A DNA stretch of 61,989 nucleotides from Lachnospiraceae bacterium (GTDB lineage: Bacteria; Bacillota; Clostridia; Lachnospirales; Lachnospiraceae): positions 1-61,989 of the forward strand of contig JAEFAR010000011.1 of the NCBI GenBank assembly GCA_016287675.1, written 5' to 3'. A program made the translations under genes and the position numbers. The notes beneath the pieces are model-generated. The model had not been told where the DNA came from and did no database searches. It saw only the letters and a program-made list of their open reading frames with translations. Shown piece after piece: positions 9,071 through 17,194 of the stretch; position 1 is the stretch's first letter; every line of letters starts with the position of its first letter.

Positions 9071-9120
9071 AATGCCCTCCTGATTTCTTTAGATCTGTTG
9101 TCTCTTTTTTAGACATCAGA

Positions 9121-9148
9121 ATTATAACACAAAGGATAAAAAAGGCAA
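9121..9148 (-). promoter_or_regulatory. Promoter of the DegV gene
   Basis: Read on the minus strand: TTGCCT (9148-9143), a 16-base spacer and TATAAT (9126-9121). The leader is about 45 nt. Confidence 0.75.
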
Positions 9149-9233
9149 GACCTTTTTGTACTTATCATTAGATAACCTAATATTTGTTACAAGGTTGTTA
9201 AGAATCCTTTATGGATCCAACATAAAAAGAAAA

Positions 9234-9265
9234 CAGGACGGATCCCTTGGGCTTGATCCGTCCTG
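9234..9265 (-). terminator. Terminator of the SPFH operon
   Basis: CAGGACGGATC and GATCCGTCCTG pair in an 11-bp stem. On the minus strand it is followed by TTTTCTTTTT. It ends transcription arriving from the gene at 9328. Confidence 0.82.
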
Positions 9266-9327
9266 CTTATTTACAATCGCGAAATTATATCGCGAATTGA
9301 TTTATATTAAATCCTGATTTACAGAAT

Positions 9328-9753
9328 TTAATTATCCTCTGTTCCTCCGAATTTGCTGCCAATCTTTCCGCCAAGAGCAGACATGATATTATCTTCGATA
9401 GTCTGTCCAACATTGTCGCTTTCATCCACACCGTTCATCATGGTGTTGATAGCATTCTTGGTTCCGCTCACAAATGAAGCGGATTTTCCGGATAGCCTTG
9501 ACCCTAAGGAAGTCTTAACCTTCCCTGAGGATGAAGAAGAAAGATCGGTCTTTACTTTATTGGAAGATGATCCGGAAGATGTGACCACCCTGCTGTTTGA
9601 TGATCTCAGATCTGTTTTCACCCTGTTTCCGGAGGAATTAAGGGAGTCCTTTAACTTATTGCCCAAAGCGTCAGTAACTGCCTTCTCGACACTGTCTCCG
9701 ACATTATCACTTCCAAAACTGTTCATAAGGTCGTTTAAAAAATCCTTTGCCAT
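9328..9753 (-). CDS. Ser-rich low-complexity protein with duplicated ends, unknown function
   Basis: 141 aa, no signal peptide or membrane segment. Residues 9-38 and 99-128 resemble each other (SDNVGDSVEKAVTDALGNK against SDNVGQTIEDNIMSALGGK). The centre is a repetitive Ser/Lys/Val region with VKTDL and VKTSL motifs. It therefore looks like two copies of a small amphipathic helical motif joined by a flexible linker. It is the last gene of the operon that starts with the DUF6935-like and SPFH genes; GGAGG precedes the ATG. I do not recognise a family. The context suggests an accessory part of the membrane-stress module, perhaps binding the membrane or the SPFH ring. Confidence 0.75.
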   Translation of the reverse strand: MAKDFLNDLMNSFGSDNVGDSVEKAVTDALGNKLKDSLNSSGNRVKTDLRSSNSRVVTSSGSSSNKVKTDLSSSSSGKVKTSLGSRLSGKSASFVSGTKNAINTMMNGVDESDNVGQTIEDNIMSALGGKIGSKFGGTEDN

Positions 9754-9804
9754 ATATTTCCTCCGTAGATCTCAAAAGATCCGAATGATTCCGGTTAAGA
9801 GTAA

Positions 9805-10560
9805 CTATCTTGTAATGCATGCTCCGCAGTATTCGCAGTTTCCTGCGGCATCCGGAACAGTTGTGGCTCCGCAGAAAGGACAAACCATTGCTGCCTTGGG
9901 CTTCTCAGCCTCTTCTTCGATGGTGCGTGCCTCTTCATGTATTCCGAGAACGGCTGCTTTGATGTCTTCGGTGATCTTCTTACACTCTTCATAATCAGTG
10001 CTGTGAGGCATCTTGCGGGGATCTCCGTCCTTCTCGGTGATGAGAGTCTTGTTCACATCAAACTTCATTTCGCTGAAGTACTTGTGGTTGACATGGATCA
10101 CAACACCAAAGCTGTATTTGTAACTGAACTGCCTGGGGTTAAAGCTGACCTGATTGCCCTCGGCATCACGGTCATACATCTCATCCTTGTTTTCCTTGAT
10201 ATCGATGTCACAGCCTGTAACCTGTGAAAACTTAAGAATATCGGGGTTAGCTTCTCTCCACTTTGATTCGTTTGTTACACAGAACTTGTTGGATCTGTCA
10301 TCGATCATGACCTTGTACTTCTGACCCAATGTACGTGTAGGATTGAAGCTCTCAACTTCCTCTTTGTTCAGCTCACGATAGGAAAGCTGCTCTCTGATCT
10401 CATCCAGAGTCGACTTACGATTGTCGCTGAACCAGGGTGAAAGCCGTTTTGCACAGTCCTTGCAAAGATAACTGTCTTCAAGCTTTCTGCTTCCGATCAG
10501 ATCCAGGACACCGATCTTCTTATTGCATATTCCGCAAATCTTTTTATCAAATAATCCCAT
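9805..10560 (-). CDS. Two-zinc-module cytosolic protein (DUF4428-like N-terminus)
   Basis: 251 aa. An N-terminal four-Cys module (KICGICNKKIG, YLCKDCAKRL, residues about 8-40) resembles DUF4428. The middle (about 70-195) is a beta-rich domain of unknown kind that includes DDRSNKFCVTNESKW. A C-terminal zinc ribbon follows (VCPFCGATT, CEYCGACI). No membrane helix. It sits between the SPFH protein and the Ser-rich protein, spaced 39 and 51 bases. Zinc-ribbon tails recur on three proteins of this locus, which suggests a shared assembly mode. Function not established. Confidence 0.83.
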   Translation of the reverse strand: MGLFDKKICGICNKKIGVLDLIGSRKLEDSYLCKDCAKRLSPWFSDNRKSTLDEIREQLSYRELNKEEVESFNPTRTLGQKYKVMIDDRSNKFCVTNESKWREANPDILKFSQVTGCDIDIKENKDEMYDRDAEGNQVSFNPRQFSYKYSFGVVIHVNHKYFSEMKFDVNKTLITEKDGDPRKMPHSTDYEECKKITEDIKAAVLGIHEEARTIEEEAEKPKAAMVCPFCGATTVPDAAGNCEYCGACITR

Positions 10561-10599
10561 ATGTGACCTCCGTTTACAATTTCATCCGTTACGTAACAA

Positions 10600-11940
10600 C
10601 TACTTTACGTCGTTGTCGTCAAAGATGTCTCCGCACTCAGGGCAGAATTTAGGAGGATTGTAGGGATCCTCAGGTTCCCAGCCGCACTTGTCGCATCTGT
10701 AAAGAGGAGCGCCTGCAGGCTTCTTGGCACCACAGTTCTGACAGAATTTGCCTTTATTAACCGTACCGCAGGAGCAGGTCCAGCCGTCCTCTGCAGGCTT
10801 CGGGCTTCCACATTCGGGACAGAACTTACCGGTAGCTGTTGCACCGCATTTGCATGTCCAGCTTCCTGCAGGAGCTGCTGCGGGAGCGGGTGCCGCCTGC
10901 TGCTGAGGAGCTGCCTGCTGCTGTTGCTGCTGACCCATAGCGAAAAGGTTCTGAGCGTTCATTCCACCGCCTGCCGCGTTCTGAGCAAATCCAAGGCCCA
11001 TGAATCCGGTCATAGCGCCTGCACTATTGGAAGCCGCAGCCTTCATAGCATCTGCCTGTGCTCCCACGAGTGTAGCTGCTGCCATGGTAGGATCTCTCAT
11101 GATAGCTGTACGCTGAGCCTGCTTGATCATATCGGCATCTTCGTCGGGAAGTGTCACTGAACCGAGAGCAACGGAAACCACAGTAAGTCCTCTGAGCTCT
11201 GCCCACTTTGCCGAAAGAGCTTCGTTAATCGCATTTTCAAGCTCTGTTGTATGAGCCACGATCTGATTGGGACGAAGCTCAAGAGCGGAAAGTTTTCCGA
11301 GGGCGGGCTGAAGAGCAGAGATGAATTCCGTCTTAAGCTGTGCATCGATCTCGGAGCGTGTGTAAGCACTTGTTACGTTACCGCAAACATTTGCATAGAA
11401 AAGGATGGGGTCGGCGATCCTGTATGAGAAAACGCCTGAGCAGCGAAGCGATACATCGATATCCAAACCTATCTTGGAATCAACAACTCTGAACGGAACG
11501 GGATTCGCCGTACCAAACTTGTTGTCGATGAGTTCCTTTGTATTGAAGTAGTAGATCCTCTGATCCTTACCCGTGTCACCACCGTAGGAAATACGCTTTC
11601 CGATGGTCTTAAAGGTATTGATTATGTTCTTTCCGAGAGAACCGCAGAAAATGGAAGGTTCTGATGAAGAATCCCAGGTGAACTGTCCGGGTTCAGCGCA
11701 GATCTCAACTACCTTACCCTGTTCAACGATGATCATACACTGACCTTCATTTACGGCAATTCCGGACCCGTTTGAAATGATATTGTCAGCTCCCTTCGTG
11801 TTGGATGAGTTAGGTCCGATCCTTTTCTGGCCCTTAACTACCAACACGTCCTTAGCGAGTGAATCACAATAGAAAAACTCTTTCCATTGATCGGCTATTA
11901 CCGAACCCGCTGAATTAATTACTGCAGAAATAAGTCCCAT
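10600..11940 (-). CDS. SPFH-domain protein with C-terminal zinc ribbons (YdjI-like)
   Basis: 446 aa. The N-terminal two thirds is the SPFH/band-7-like domain of the virion-core-protein-like/YdjI group (EFFYCDSLAKDVLVVKGQKR, GIAVNEGQCMIIVEQGKVVE). An Ala-rich helical part follows (about 270-330), then a Gln/Ala/Pro linker. The C-terminus holds three zinc-ribbon or rubredoxin-like modules (CKCGA..CPECG, CSCGT..CQNCG, CDKCGWEP..CPECG). In Bacillus subtilis YdjI works with YdjG, YdjH and PspA at the membrane under envelope stress. Here YdjG- and YdjH-like genes lie 4-7 kb away and share an operator, but no PspA gene is in the window. RBS AAAGGAG. Confidence 0.9.
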   Translation of the reverse strand: MGLISAVINSAGSVIADQWKEFFYCDSLAKDVLVVKGQKRIGPNSSNTKGADNIISNGSGIAVNEGQCMIIVEQGKVVEICAEPGQFTWDSSSEPSIFCGSLGKNIINTFKTIGKRISYGGDTGKDQRIYYFNTKELIDNKFGTANPVPFRVVDSKIGLDIDVSLRCSGVFSYRIADPILFYANVCGNVTSAYTRSEIDAQLKTEFISALQPALGKLSALELRPNQIVAHTTELENAINEALSAKWAELRGLTVVSVALGSVTLPDEDADMIKQAQRTAIMRDPTMAAATLVGAQADAMKAAASNSAGAMTGFMGLGFAQNAAGGGMNAQNLFAMGQQQQQQAAPQQQAAPAPAAAPAGSWTCKCGATATGKFCPECGSPKPAEDGWTCSCGTVNKGKFCQNCGAKKPAGAPLYRCDKCGWEPEDPYNPPKFCPECGDIFDDNDVK

Positions 11941-11974
11941 AAATCAAATCTCCTTTCAGATTTTATAAATGTTG

Positions 11975-12541
11975 TTATGCCCAAGGATCAGCAGATCGCG
12001 GCTTCCTAATGTCAGCCAGAATCATCTGTTCCCATAAGAACCATTGTTCGCCTTTTCTTCTCAGTGTTATGGATCTGAGAGAATCTGCTCCGCCCGATTG
12101 AACGTACATCTTAATGTACCCTTCATCCGAGTAGGAAAAAGCATTTGTCTGAACTTCCACCACGTAAGGTCTGGATGGTATGTACTCATTCTCGGGTATT
12201 GCTCCCTTAAAGTAGGAAAAAGGAATGTACTTTTTCCCCTCCAGCTTATCCTTGATAAGCTGCCGGTCATATACGGACAGCTCCTGTGGACCTTTAAGGT
12301 AATTCACCATCTCAAGTCCGTTCACGGGATCCGTTGCATATACGCAAAAGGCACATACCGTATAAGCTGCTGTTTTAAAAGGATCCGTCAAGGAGGCATC
12401 GGAGAGTTCTTTTAATTCTTTCAAGTTCTTCGGAATTTCCGCAAAAGCCGTTTCGACCCGTTCGGCTTTTGGCCGAGAAGGCTCAAAGCTTCTTTCTCCC
12501 GCTGCTTTTTGCGGTTTGTGCAATATGGACAGAATACTCAT
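11975..12541 (-). CDS. DUF6935-like protein, first gene of the SPFH operon
   Basis: 188 aa. After a Lys/Pro-rich N-terminus (residues 1-40) comes one compact domain: TDPFKTAAYTVCAFCVYATD, LKGPQELSVYDRQLIKD, YIPFSYFKGAIPENEYIPSR and a C-terminus WFLWEQMILADIRKPRSADP. I recall this pattern as a clostridial family labelled DUF6935; the number is unverified and the function unknown. I start at ATG 12541 because a perfect AAGGAGG precedes it; an ORF extending to 12604 would run into the operator. It is directly downstream of the palindromic promoter. Confidence 0.85.
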   Translation of the reverse strand: MSILSILHKPQKAAGERSFEPSRPKAERVETAFAEIPKNLKELKELSDASLTDPFKTAAYTVCAFCVYATDPVNGLEMVNYLKGPQELSVYDRQLIKDKLEGKKYIPFSYFKGAIPENEYIPSRPYVVEVQTNAFSYSDEGYIKMYVQSGGADSLRSITLRRKGEQWFLWEQMILADIRKPRSADPWA

Positions 12542-12569
12542 TCTTGCCTCCTTCCTCAGCGACAAGCCA

Positions 12570-12619
12570 ATTATTGCACAGATCCTTTCCAAATAAACTG
12601 TCACATCTGACAGTTTATT
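12570..12619 (-). promoter_or_regulatory. Palindromic operator and promoter of the SPFH operon
   Basis: A 12-bp perfect inverted repeat, AATAAACTGTCA (12592-12603) and TGACAGTTTATT (12608-12619), has a 4-base spacer. On the minus strand the core TGACAG abuts a -35-like TTTATT (12597-12592). A 16-base spacer and an extended -10, TGC-AATAAT (-10 at 12575-12570), follow. The core CTGTCA-N4-TGACAG recurs at 16014-16029 in the same position relative to two more promoters. The adjacent NarL-type regulator is the natural candidate binder. Confidence 0.72.
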
Positions 12620-12646
12620 ACATTTTACAGTTTTTTTATACTTTTA

Positions 12647-12662
12647 TCAGGACAATTCCTGA
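12647..12662 (-). terminator. Stem-loop over the stop codon of the response regulator
   Basis: TCAGGA and TCCTGA pair across CAAT, with the regulator's TGA inside the stem. A/T-rich sequence follows on the minus strand. It probably separates the signalling genes from the SPFH operon. Confidence 0.45.
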
Positions 12663-13285
12663 TCAGGATTTACTATGATCAGTTTTTTTTGTGATACCGC
12701 CATGCACAGCTCAAAGCGGTTTCTGTAGCCTGTCTTGTCCAATATGTTATTTAAATGAAAACGGATATTTCTTTCCGTGCAGCCGATCTTGTCCGCTGCA
12801 TCCTTGTAATTACTGCTTTCCATCAGAGTCCTGAGTACCAGAAGCTCCGTGCCCGTAAGATGATAGCTGGTGGTAAGTCCCAGCCGCACCTCCGGCGTCT
12901 TTTCAGGATACACGCTTTCTCCTGCCATTGTCCTGTCCATCACATCAAGAAGCTCCTCGGTCTCGGTCTCCTTGTACCAGAAACTGTCCGCTCCCGCTTC
13001 CCTTGCTTTGTCCAAAAAGCTGCACTCCACCATGGAAGTGACAATGATCACCTTAATGTGGGGGTAGCGCTTTTTTATCACCGCCGCTGCCTCAAGGCCA
13101 CTCTCATCGTACTCAGTACACACATCCATTAAGATCAGATCCACCGGATGCCCGGCGCAGAAAACCTCAGCAGACCCCGCATTCTTAAGCGTTCCTGCAA
13201 GAGTGTAGTTTTTACTGGCTTCGACATAGCCTATCATGCTGTCCCTTGCCATTTTCTGATCTTCCACGATCAAAACTCTCGTCAT
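12647..13285 (-). CDS. NarL/LuxR-type response regulator
   Basis: 212 aa. The receiver domain (1-120) has the acidic pair VEDQ, the phospho-acceptor in LILMDVCTEYDESG and the conserved Lys in FWYKETE. A C-terminal LuxR-type helix-turn-helix covers about 145-205 (LTGTELLVLRTLMESSNYKD, RNIRFHLNNILDKTG). ATG 13285 has AAGGAGG; the codon before it is TTG. It is encoded 27 bases after the soluble kinase, in one operon with the 7TM sensor. It most likely binds the CTGTCA-N4-TGACAG palindromes that flank this operon, activating the YdjG/H and SPFH genes and its own operon. Confidence 0.93.
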   Translation of the reverse strand: MTRVLIVEDQKMARDSMIGYVEASKNYTLAGTLKNAGSAEVFCAGHPVDLILMDVCTEYDESGLEAAAVIKKRYPHIKVIIVTSMVECSFLDKAREAGADSFWYKETETEELLDVMDRTMAGESVYPEKTPEVRLGLTTSYHLTGTELLVLRTLMESSNYKDAADKIGCTERNIRFHLNNILDKTGYRNRFELCMAVSQKKLIIVNPDQELS

Positions 13286-13312
13286 CAAAAGCCTCCTTCG
13301 AAGGATACATCA

Positions 13313-14299
13313 TCATATCAGCCTGCTCAGCTCATCCCGTCCCGGCAGTATCACCGTCAGTTCAAAGATGGGCTGGGATCTGATCTCCATAAGTCCTCCG
13401 GCTCTTTCTATCTTTCTTCTTAGGGAAGACAAACCTCCGCCTTCGCTGATCCAGCCCTTGGGCGGTTCCCCGTTATTTGTGATCTTTGCCACCACTTTTC
13501 CTTCCATATGGCTGATGTCAACATACAGCTCGGTGGCACCCGCGTATCTGATGGCATTGGTAACGCATTCCCTTGTAGCCACAACGATAAGGTACGCATC
13601 CTCCTCTTTTTCCGGCAGCACACCCTTCAGGCTGATATTCAGCATGCCCTTACATGCTTCTCTCAGCTCATCCAGCATGTCCTTCTTTTCCGGTTCATCA
13701 TAGCTTCGTTTCAAAACATCTATTGTCCTTTTCCAGCCCTCTATCACCGGCTCATCCCGCTCCGGGAGCACTCCTGCTTTCAACAGCTTTCGCGCCGCGA
13801 TGAGGCTTCTGCCCATCTCATCATGCACGCGCATCTTCATGGAAAGAGTCTCCTCTTCCCTTGCTATGGTCAGGACATTTGCGGACATCTTCTTTATCTC
13901 ATTGGATAATTCCAGAAGCTTCCTGTTATCGTAATTCAATTCTTCCATCCGGGCATATATTTCCGAGACCTCGGATGCCAGATACTCTGTGTACTTCGCG
14001 CCTCTTGCTCCCCAGATTTCCTTTTTGCCGAACATCCACACACTTCCGTCAGCCATGAAATAGTACTTTCCGTCCATGGGTCTGGTGCACTGATTCCCGG
14101 GATTTTTCAGCATATCCTCAAATTCTTTAAGATACTGGACATCATGTCCGCTGAGATCAAAGGAAAGCTTGTGCATCTTCTTGTTGCACAGCTTTAAGAA
14201 TCCGTTTGAGTCAAAAAAGCATATGCCTGCAGGGAGATTATCCAGGGATTCTTTTATGGAATCTGCGGTAAGGGCGGGTTTTCTTTTAAAAATACTCAT
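13313..14299 (-). CDS. Soluble NarL-family histidine kinase
   Basis: 328 aa, no membrane segment. A PAS-like N-terminal domain (about 10-100, LDNLPAGICFFDSNGFLKLCN) is followed by a coiled region, a HisKA_3-type dimerization segment with the acceptor His in MRVHDEMGRSL (about 160) and a HATPase domain (N-box TRECVTNAIRYAGA, ITNNGEPP, a Gly-rich GGGLSSLRRKIERAGG). The gene overlaps the 3' end of the 7TM sensor gene by four bases. Because that sensor has lost its own His and N-box, I infer that this protein carries the catalytic activity of a split two-protein kinase. Confidence 0.9.
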   Translation of the reverse strand: MSIFKRKPALTADSIKESLDNLPAGICFFDSNGFLKLCNKKMHKLSFDLSGHDVQYLKEFEDMLKNPGNQCTRPMDGKYYFMADGSVWMFGKKEIWGARGAKYTEYLASEVSEIYARMEELNYDNRKLLELSNEIKKMSANVLTIAREEETLSMKMRVHDEMGRSLIAARKLLKAGVLPERDEPVIEGWKRTIDVLKRSYDEPEKKDMLDELREACKGMLNISLKGVLPEKEEDAYLIVVATRECVTNAIRYAGATELYVDISHMEGKVVAKITNNGEPPKGWISEGGGLSSLRRKIERAGGLMEIRSQPIFELTVILPGRDELSRLI

Positions 14300-15951
14300 T
14301 CTGCCACCTCCCGGAACCTACGTGTGATCTCGATGATGCCGTCTTCTTCGCTGACCTCTGCATCAGACATGCCCATGAGTTTCAATTCATTGCATTTCAG
14401 ATCGATAGAAAGGACAAAACAGCCCTTTTCCTTGTATATTCTGATCAGGAGTGATTCTGTCCCTCCGTAGACTTCCTCGCAGATCTTTTCATAGAAATCG
14501 TAGATCTCGGTGGCGATCTTTGTGGGTATCTCATCTCCCGCGCTGATGAAGCAGCTGCTTCTGATGCCTGCCAGTTCAAGATCGTTCACCGTTTCCTCGA
14601 AACAGAGTTCCAGCTCCCTGACGGGGATCTTATCGCTCTGTTCGCTGATAAAGATCAGGTTGTTGCGGCGCTTTATGTAGACGCCCAAAACAATGATTCG
14701 CCGCAGGATCTCGGTTCTTTCTCCGGGAGTTTCCGCGTTCCTGTAATCCCTTAAAAGGCGGGAGAGCATGTTGATCTGCTTCCTTGTTTTCTTCTGTATC
14801 GAATCGTAAAGGTTGTTCTGGGCTTCAAGTCTGTGAAGGTTCCTCTCGGCGTTGTAGGCTTCCGCAAGTACTGCATTTCGTGCTTCAAGATCCTTCTTTG
14901 CCTCGTCCAGCTCCTGCATGACGTTAAAGAGTTCCGTGGTATCCTCTTGCCAAAGGAAATGGCCCCCCCGGATCTTGAAATTCGAAAGACGTATGCCGTC
15001 CTCCAGAAGCACCGGTCCCCACTCTGTTTCCCTGATGGTCTGAATGGGATAGGTCACCGCATCTCCCGATGACAGGAAGGTTTTATAATCATCATCCAGG
15101 ATCTGGGCCCTGATGGTGGATCTTCTGAAAAGTTCCTCGTATCCGGTACTGATGCGGATCAGACCGCTCCGAAGACAGCTTTCTATAATAAACATGTACA
15201 AAACGCAGAAGCTCACGGTCATATCACCGGCGATCACCTTGACAACGGGATTCCCCGCCGCAGTCAGCACTGCATATAAAAACGCCACGGAGATAGCCAC
15301 CAACGGAAGGATCACGAATTTCTTCTTTTCATTCACCCTGCACTTGACCAGGATCAAAACAGTGGATGCAAGAGCCAGAAGCACCATCCATCCCCATACA
15401 AGATAGAACACGGGCTGATGGGAGTAGTTGTGTTCTGTAAAGGGACGTCCGTCAAACCTGAAAACAGTCTGATGAAGGTCATTGGTCAAAACCAGAAGCA
15501 CCAGAACGGCACTCACGGCAAAGGCAACTATGGCGCCCCGTTTCCTGCTTTCCTCACGTTTTCCCAGGCTGTAGGACACCACAAAGAACAATGTAGGGAT
15601 AAACAGCTGCGGAACGTAGTACAGATACCAGGTGTATCTGATAACTTCGTAGCTTTCCGCAGTGTATTTAATAGTCCTCACGCAGACCCAGAAGATCATA
15701 AGCGAAGCTATGGTGGTCAGGAGCTGTCTTATCCTGTTGTTAACAATTCTTTTTCTGACGGAGATTCCCCAGGAACCGAAGATCAGAATATAGATCGTGG
15801 GGCGAAGAAGAGTAACCGCATCATCCACGCTCTGCACAGAGCTCAGTCTGCTCAGCTGTCGTAATGCGGCCGCGATCACTATGCCTGCGACGATTATCGC
15901 AGTATTGATCTGAGTTTGTCCGATTTTTTCATATATGCGCTTTATGCCCAT
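14296..15951 (-). CDS. 7TM sensor with degenerate kinase core (pseudokinase)
   Basis: 551 aa from ATG 15951. The N-terminal half has about seven hydrophobic helices, as in the 7TM N-terminal regions of some histidine kinases. A PAS-like part and a long coiled coil follow (about 340-420, QELDEAKKDLEARNAVLAEA). The dimerization segment reads NNLYDSIQKKTRKQ where active paralogues have HD, so the phospho-acceptor His is Tyr. The expected N-box region (IYDFYEKICEEVYGG) lacks the Asn. I therefore call it a sensory pseudokinase for the adjacent soluble kinase. An alternative ATG at 16036 would place the shared operator inside the coding region and has a badly spaced RBS, so I prefer 15951. Confidence 0.85.
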   Translation of the reverse strand: MGIKRIYEKIGQTQINTAIIVAGIVIAAALRQLSRLSSVQSVDDAVTLLRPTIYILIFGSWGISVRKRIVNNRIRQLLTTIASLMIFWVCVRTIKYTAESYEVIRYTWYLYYVPQLFIPTLFFVVSYSLGKREESRKRGAIVAFAVSAVLVLLVLTNDLHQTVFRFDGRPFTEHNYSHQPVFYLVWGWMVLLALASTVLILVKCRVNEKKKFVILPLVAISVAFLYAVLTAAGNPVVKVIAGDMTVSFCVLYMFIIESCLRSGLIRISTGYEELFRRSTIRAQILDDDYKTFLSSGDAVTYPIQTIRETEWGPVLLEDGIRLSNFKIRGGHFLWQEDTTELFNVMQELDEAKKDLEARNAVLAEAYNAERNLHRLEAQNNLYDSIQKKTRKQINMLSRLLRDYRNAETPGERTEILRRIIVLGVYIKRRNNLIFISEQSDKIPVRELELCFEETVNDLELAGIRSSCFISAGDEIPTKIATEIYDFYEKICEEVYGGTESLLIRIYKEKGCFVLSIDLKCNELKLMGMSDAEVSEEDGIIEITRRFREVAE

Positions 15952-15984
15952 AACAAAAACGCCTTTCTCCGTCCCCTTTTTACA

Positions 15985-16059
15985 AGTATACCCAAAATGG
16001 CACCAAACCACAACTGTCAAAAATGACAGATTGCACATTCTCCCCCTTTGGTTTAAAAT
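15985..16059. promoter_or_regulatory. Divergent promoters around a shared palindrome
   Basis: The operator is CTGTCA (16014-16019), AAAA, TGACAG (16024-16029). Plus direction: TTGCAC (16031-16036), 17 bases, TAAAAT (16054-16059), driving the YdjG-like gene. Minus direction: TTGTGG (16013-16008), 17 bases, TATACT (15990-15985), driving the 7TM sensor operon. In both directions the -35 box directly abuts the palindrome, the usual position for an activator touching sigma. Confidence 0.78.
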
Positions 16060-16083
16060 CAGAATGATAAGGAGGAGATCTTT

Positions 16084-17181
16084 ATGACCGGATTACAGGA
16101 ATACAAATGTCCCTGTTGCGGAGGTGCCATCGAATTTAACTCCGATGTGCAGAAAATGAAATGCCCCTACTGCGACACGGAATTTGAAATGGAAGCTCTG
16201 AAACAGCTGGACAAGGATCTGGCGGCGGACAGAGAAGACGATATACAATGGGATATGGGAGAGACCACCGAGTGGAGCAATTCGGAGATCGAGGGCATGC
16301 GGCTCTTTGTATGCAAGTCCTGTGCCGGAGAGATCATCGGAGACGAAAACATGGCCGCCACCACCTGCCCCTACTGCGGAAACAATGTTGTTGTAATGGG
16401 AAATTTTGCGGGAGGTCTGAAGCCCGACCTGGTCATTCCTTTTAAACTCAACAAAGAGGCAGCAGTGAAGAAAATGGCCGAGCATCTTACAGGCAAAAAG
16501 CTGCTTCCGAAAGTGTTTAAGGAAGAAAATCACATCGAAGAGATCCAGGGTGTCTACGTACCCTTCTGGCTTTACAGCGCCGATGTAGAAGTTTCCGGCA
16601 GATTCAAGGGCACAAAAGTCCGCACCTGGAGTGACGGAAAATATGCTTACACCCAGAAGGATCACTATTCCATCACAAGAGAAGCCACTCTTTCCTTTGA
16701 GGATGTTCCCGTGGATGCTTCCACAAAGATGGCGGACGATCTCATGGATTCTCTGGAGCCCTACGATTACAAGGCTGCGGTTCCCTTCCAGACCGCCTAT
16801 CTTGCAGGTTATATGGCTGACAAATACGATGTTTCCATGGAGGATTCCAAACAGCGTTCCACCGAGCGCATAAAGTCCACTGCTGCCTCACGGCTTCATG
16901 GCACTGTCACCGGCTACTCCACCATTACCGATGAGCACACCAACATACGTCTCAATTCCACCGGAGCAAAATACGCCCTGCTTCCCGCATGGATACTGAA
17001 CACAAAATGGAACGACCGGAACTACACCTTTGCCATGAACGGACAGACAGGCAAGTTCGTGGGAAATCTCCCCATGGACAAGAGTCTCAAGACCAAGTAC
17101 TTCTGGTCATACACCGGCATTACCGCGGGATCCATCATATTGTTGTCACTCATACTTCAGCTTTTGAAGTATGTAATGTAA
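16084..17181 (+). CDS. Zinc-ribbon membrane protein (YdjG-like)
   Basis: 365 aa. Two N-terminal TFIIB-like zinc ribbons (YKCPCCGGAIEF..KCPYCDTEF, residues 7-35; CKSCAGEII..CPYCGNNV, about 77-105). Then a beta-rich domain that contains FKLNKEAAVKKMAEHL, GVYVPFWLYSADVEVSG and LLPAWILNTKW, and one C-terminal membrane helix (about 342-362). The order matches Bacillus YdjG, which with YdjH forms a membrane complex that recruits PspA and the SPFH protein YdjI. The downstream TPM gene follows after 13 bases. AAGGAGGAG precedes the ATG. The stress role is inferred by homology and context. Confidence 0.88.
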   Translation: MTGLQEYKCPCCGGAIEFNSDVQKMKCPYCDTEFEMEALKQLDKDLAADREDDIQWDMGETTEWSNSEIEGMRLFVCKSCAGEIIGDENMAATTCPYCGNNVVVMGNFAGGLKPDLVIPFKLNKEAAVKKMAEHLTGKKLLPKVFKEENHIEEIQGVYVPFWLYSADVEVSGRFKGTKVRTWSDGKYAYTQKDHYSITREATLSFEDVPVDASTKMADDLMDSLEPYDYKAAVPFQTAYLAGYMADKYDVSMEDSKQRSTERIKSTAASRLHGTVTGYSTITDEHTNIRLNSTGAKYALLPAWILNTKWNDRNYTFAMNGQTGKFVGNLPMDKSLKTKYFWSYTGITAGSIILLSLILQLLKYVM

Positions 17182-17194
17182 GGGAGGGCACATT

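Noticed and set aside
16014-16036. Start of the 7TM sensor at ATG 16036
   Set aside because: It would put the operator inside the gene, and the GGGGGAG is only one base from the ATG.
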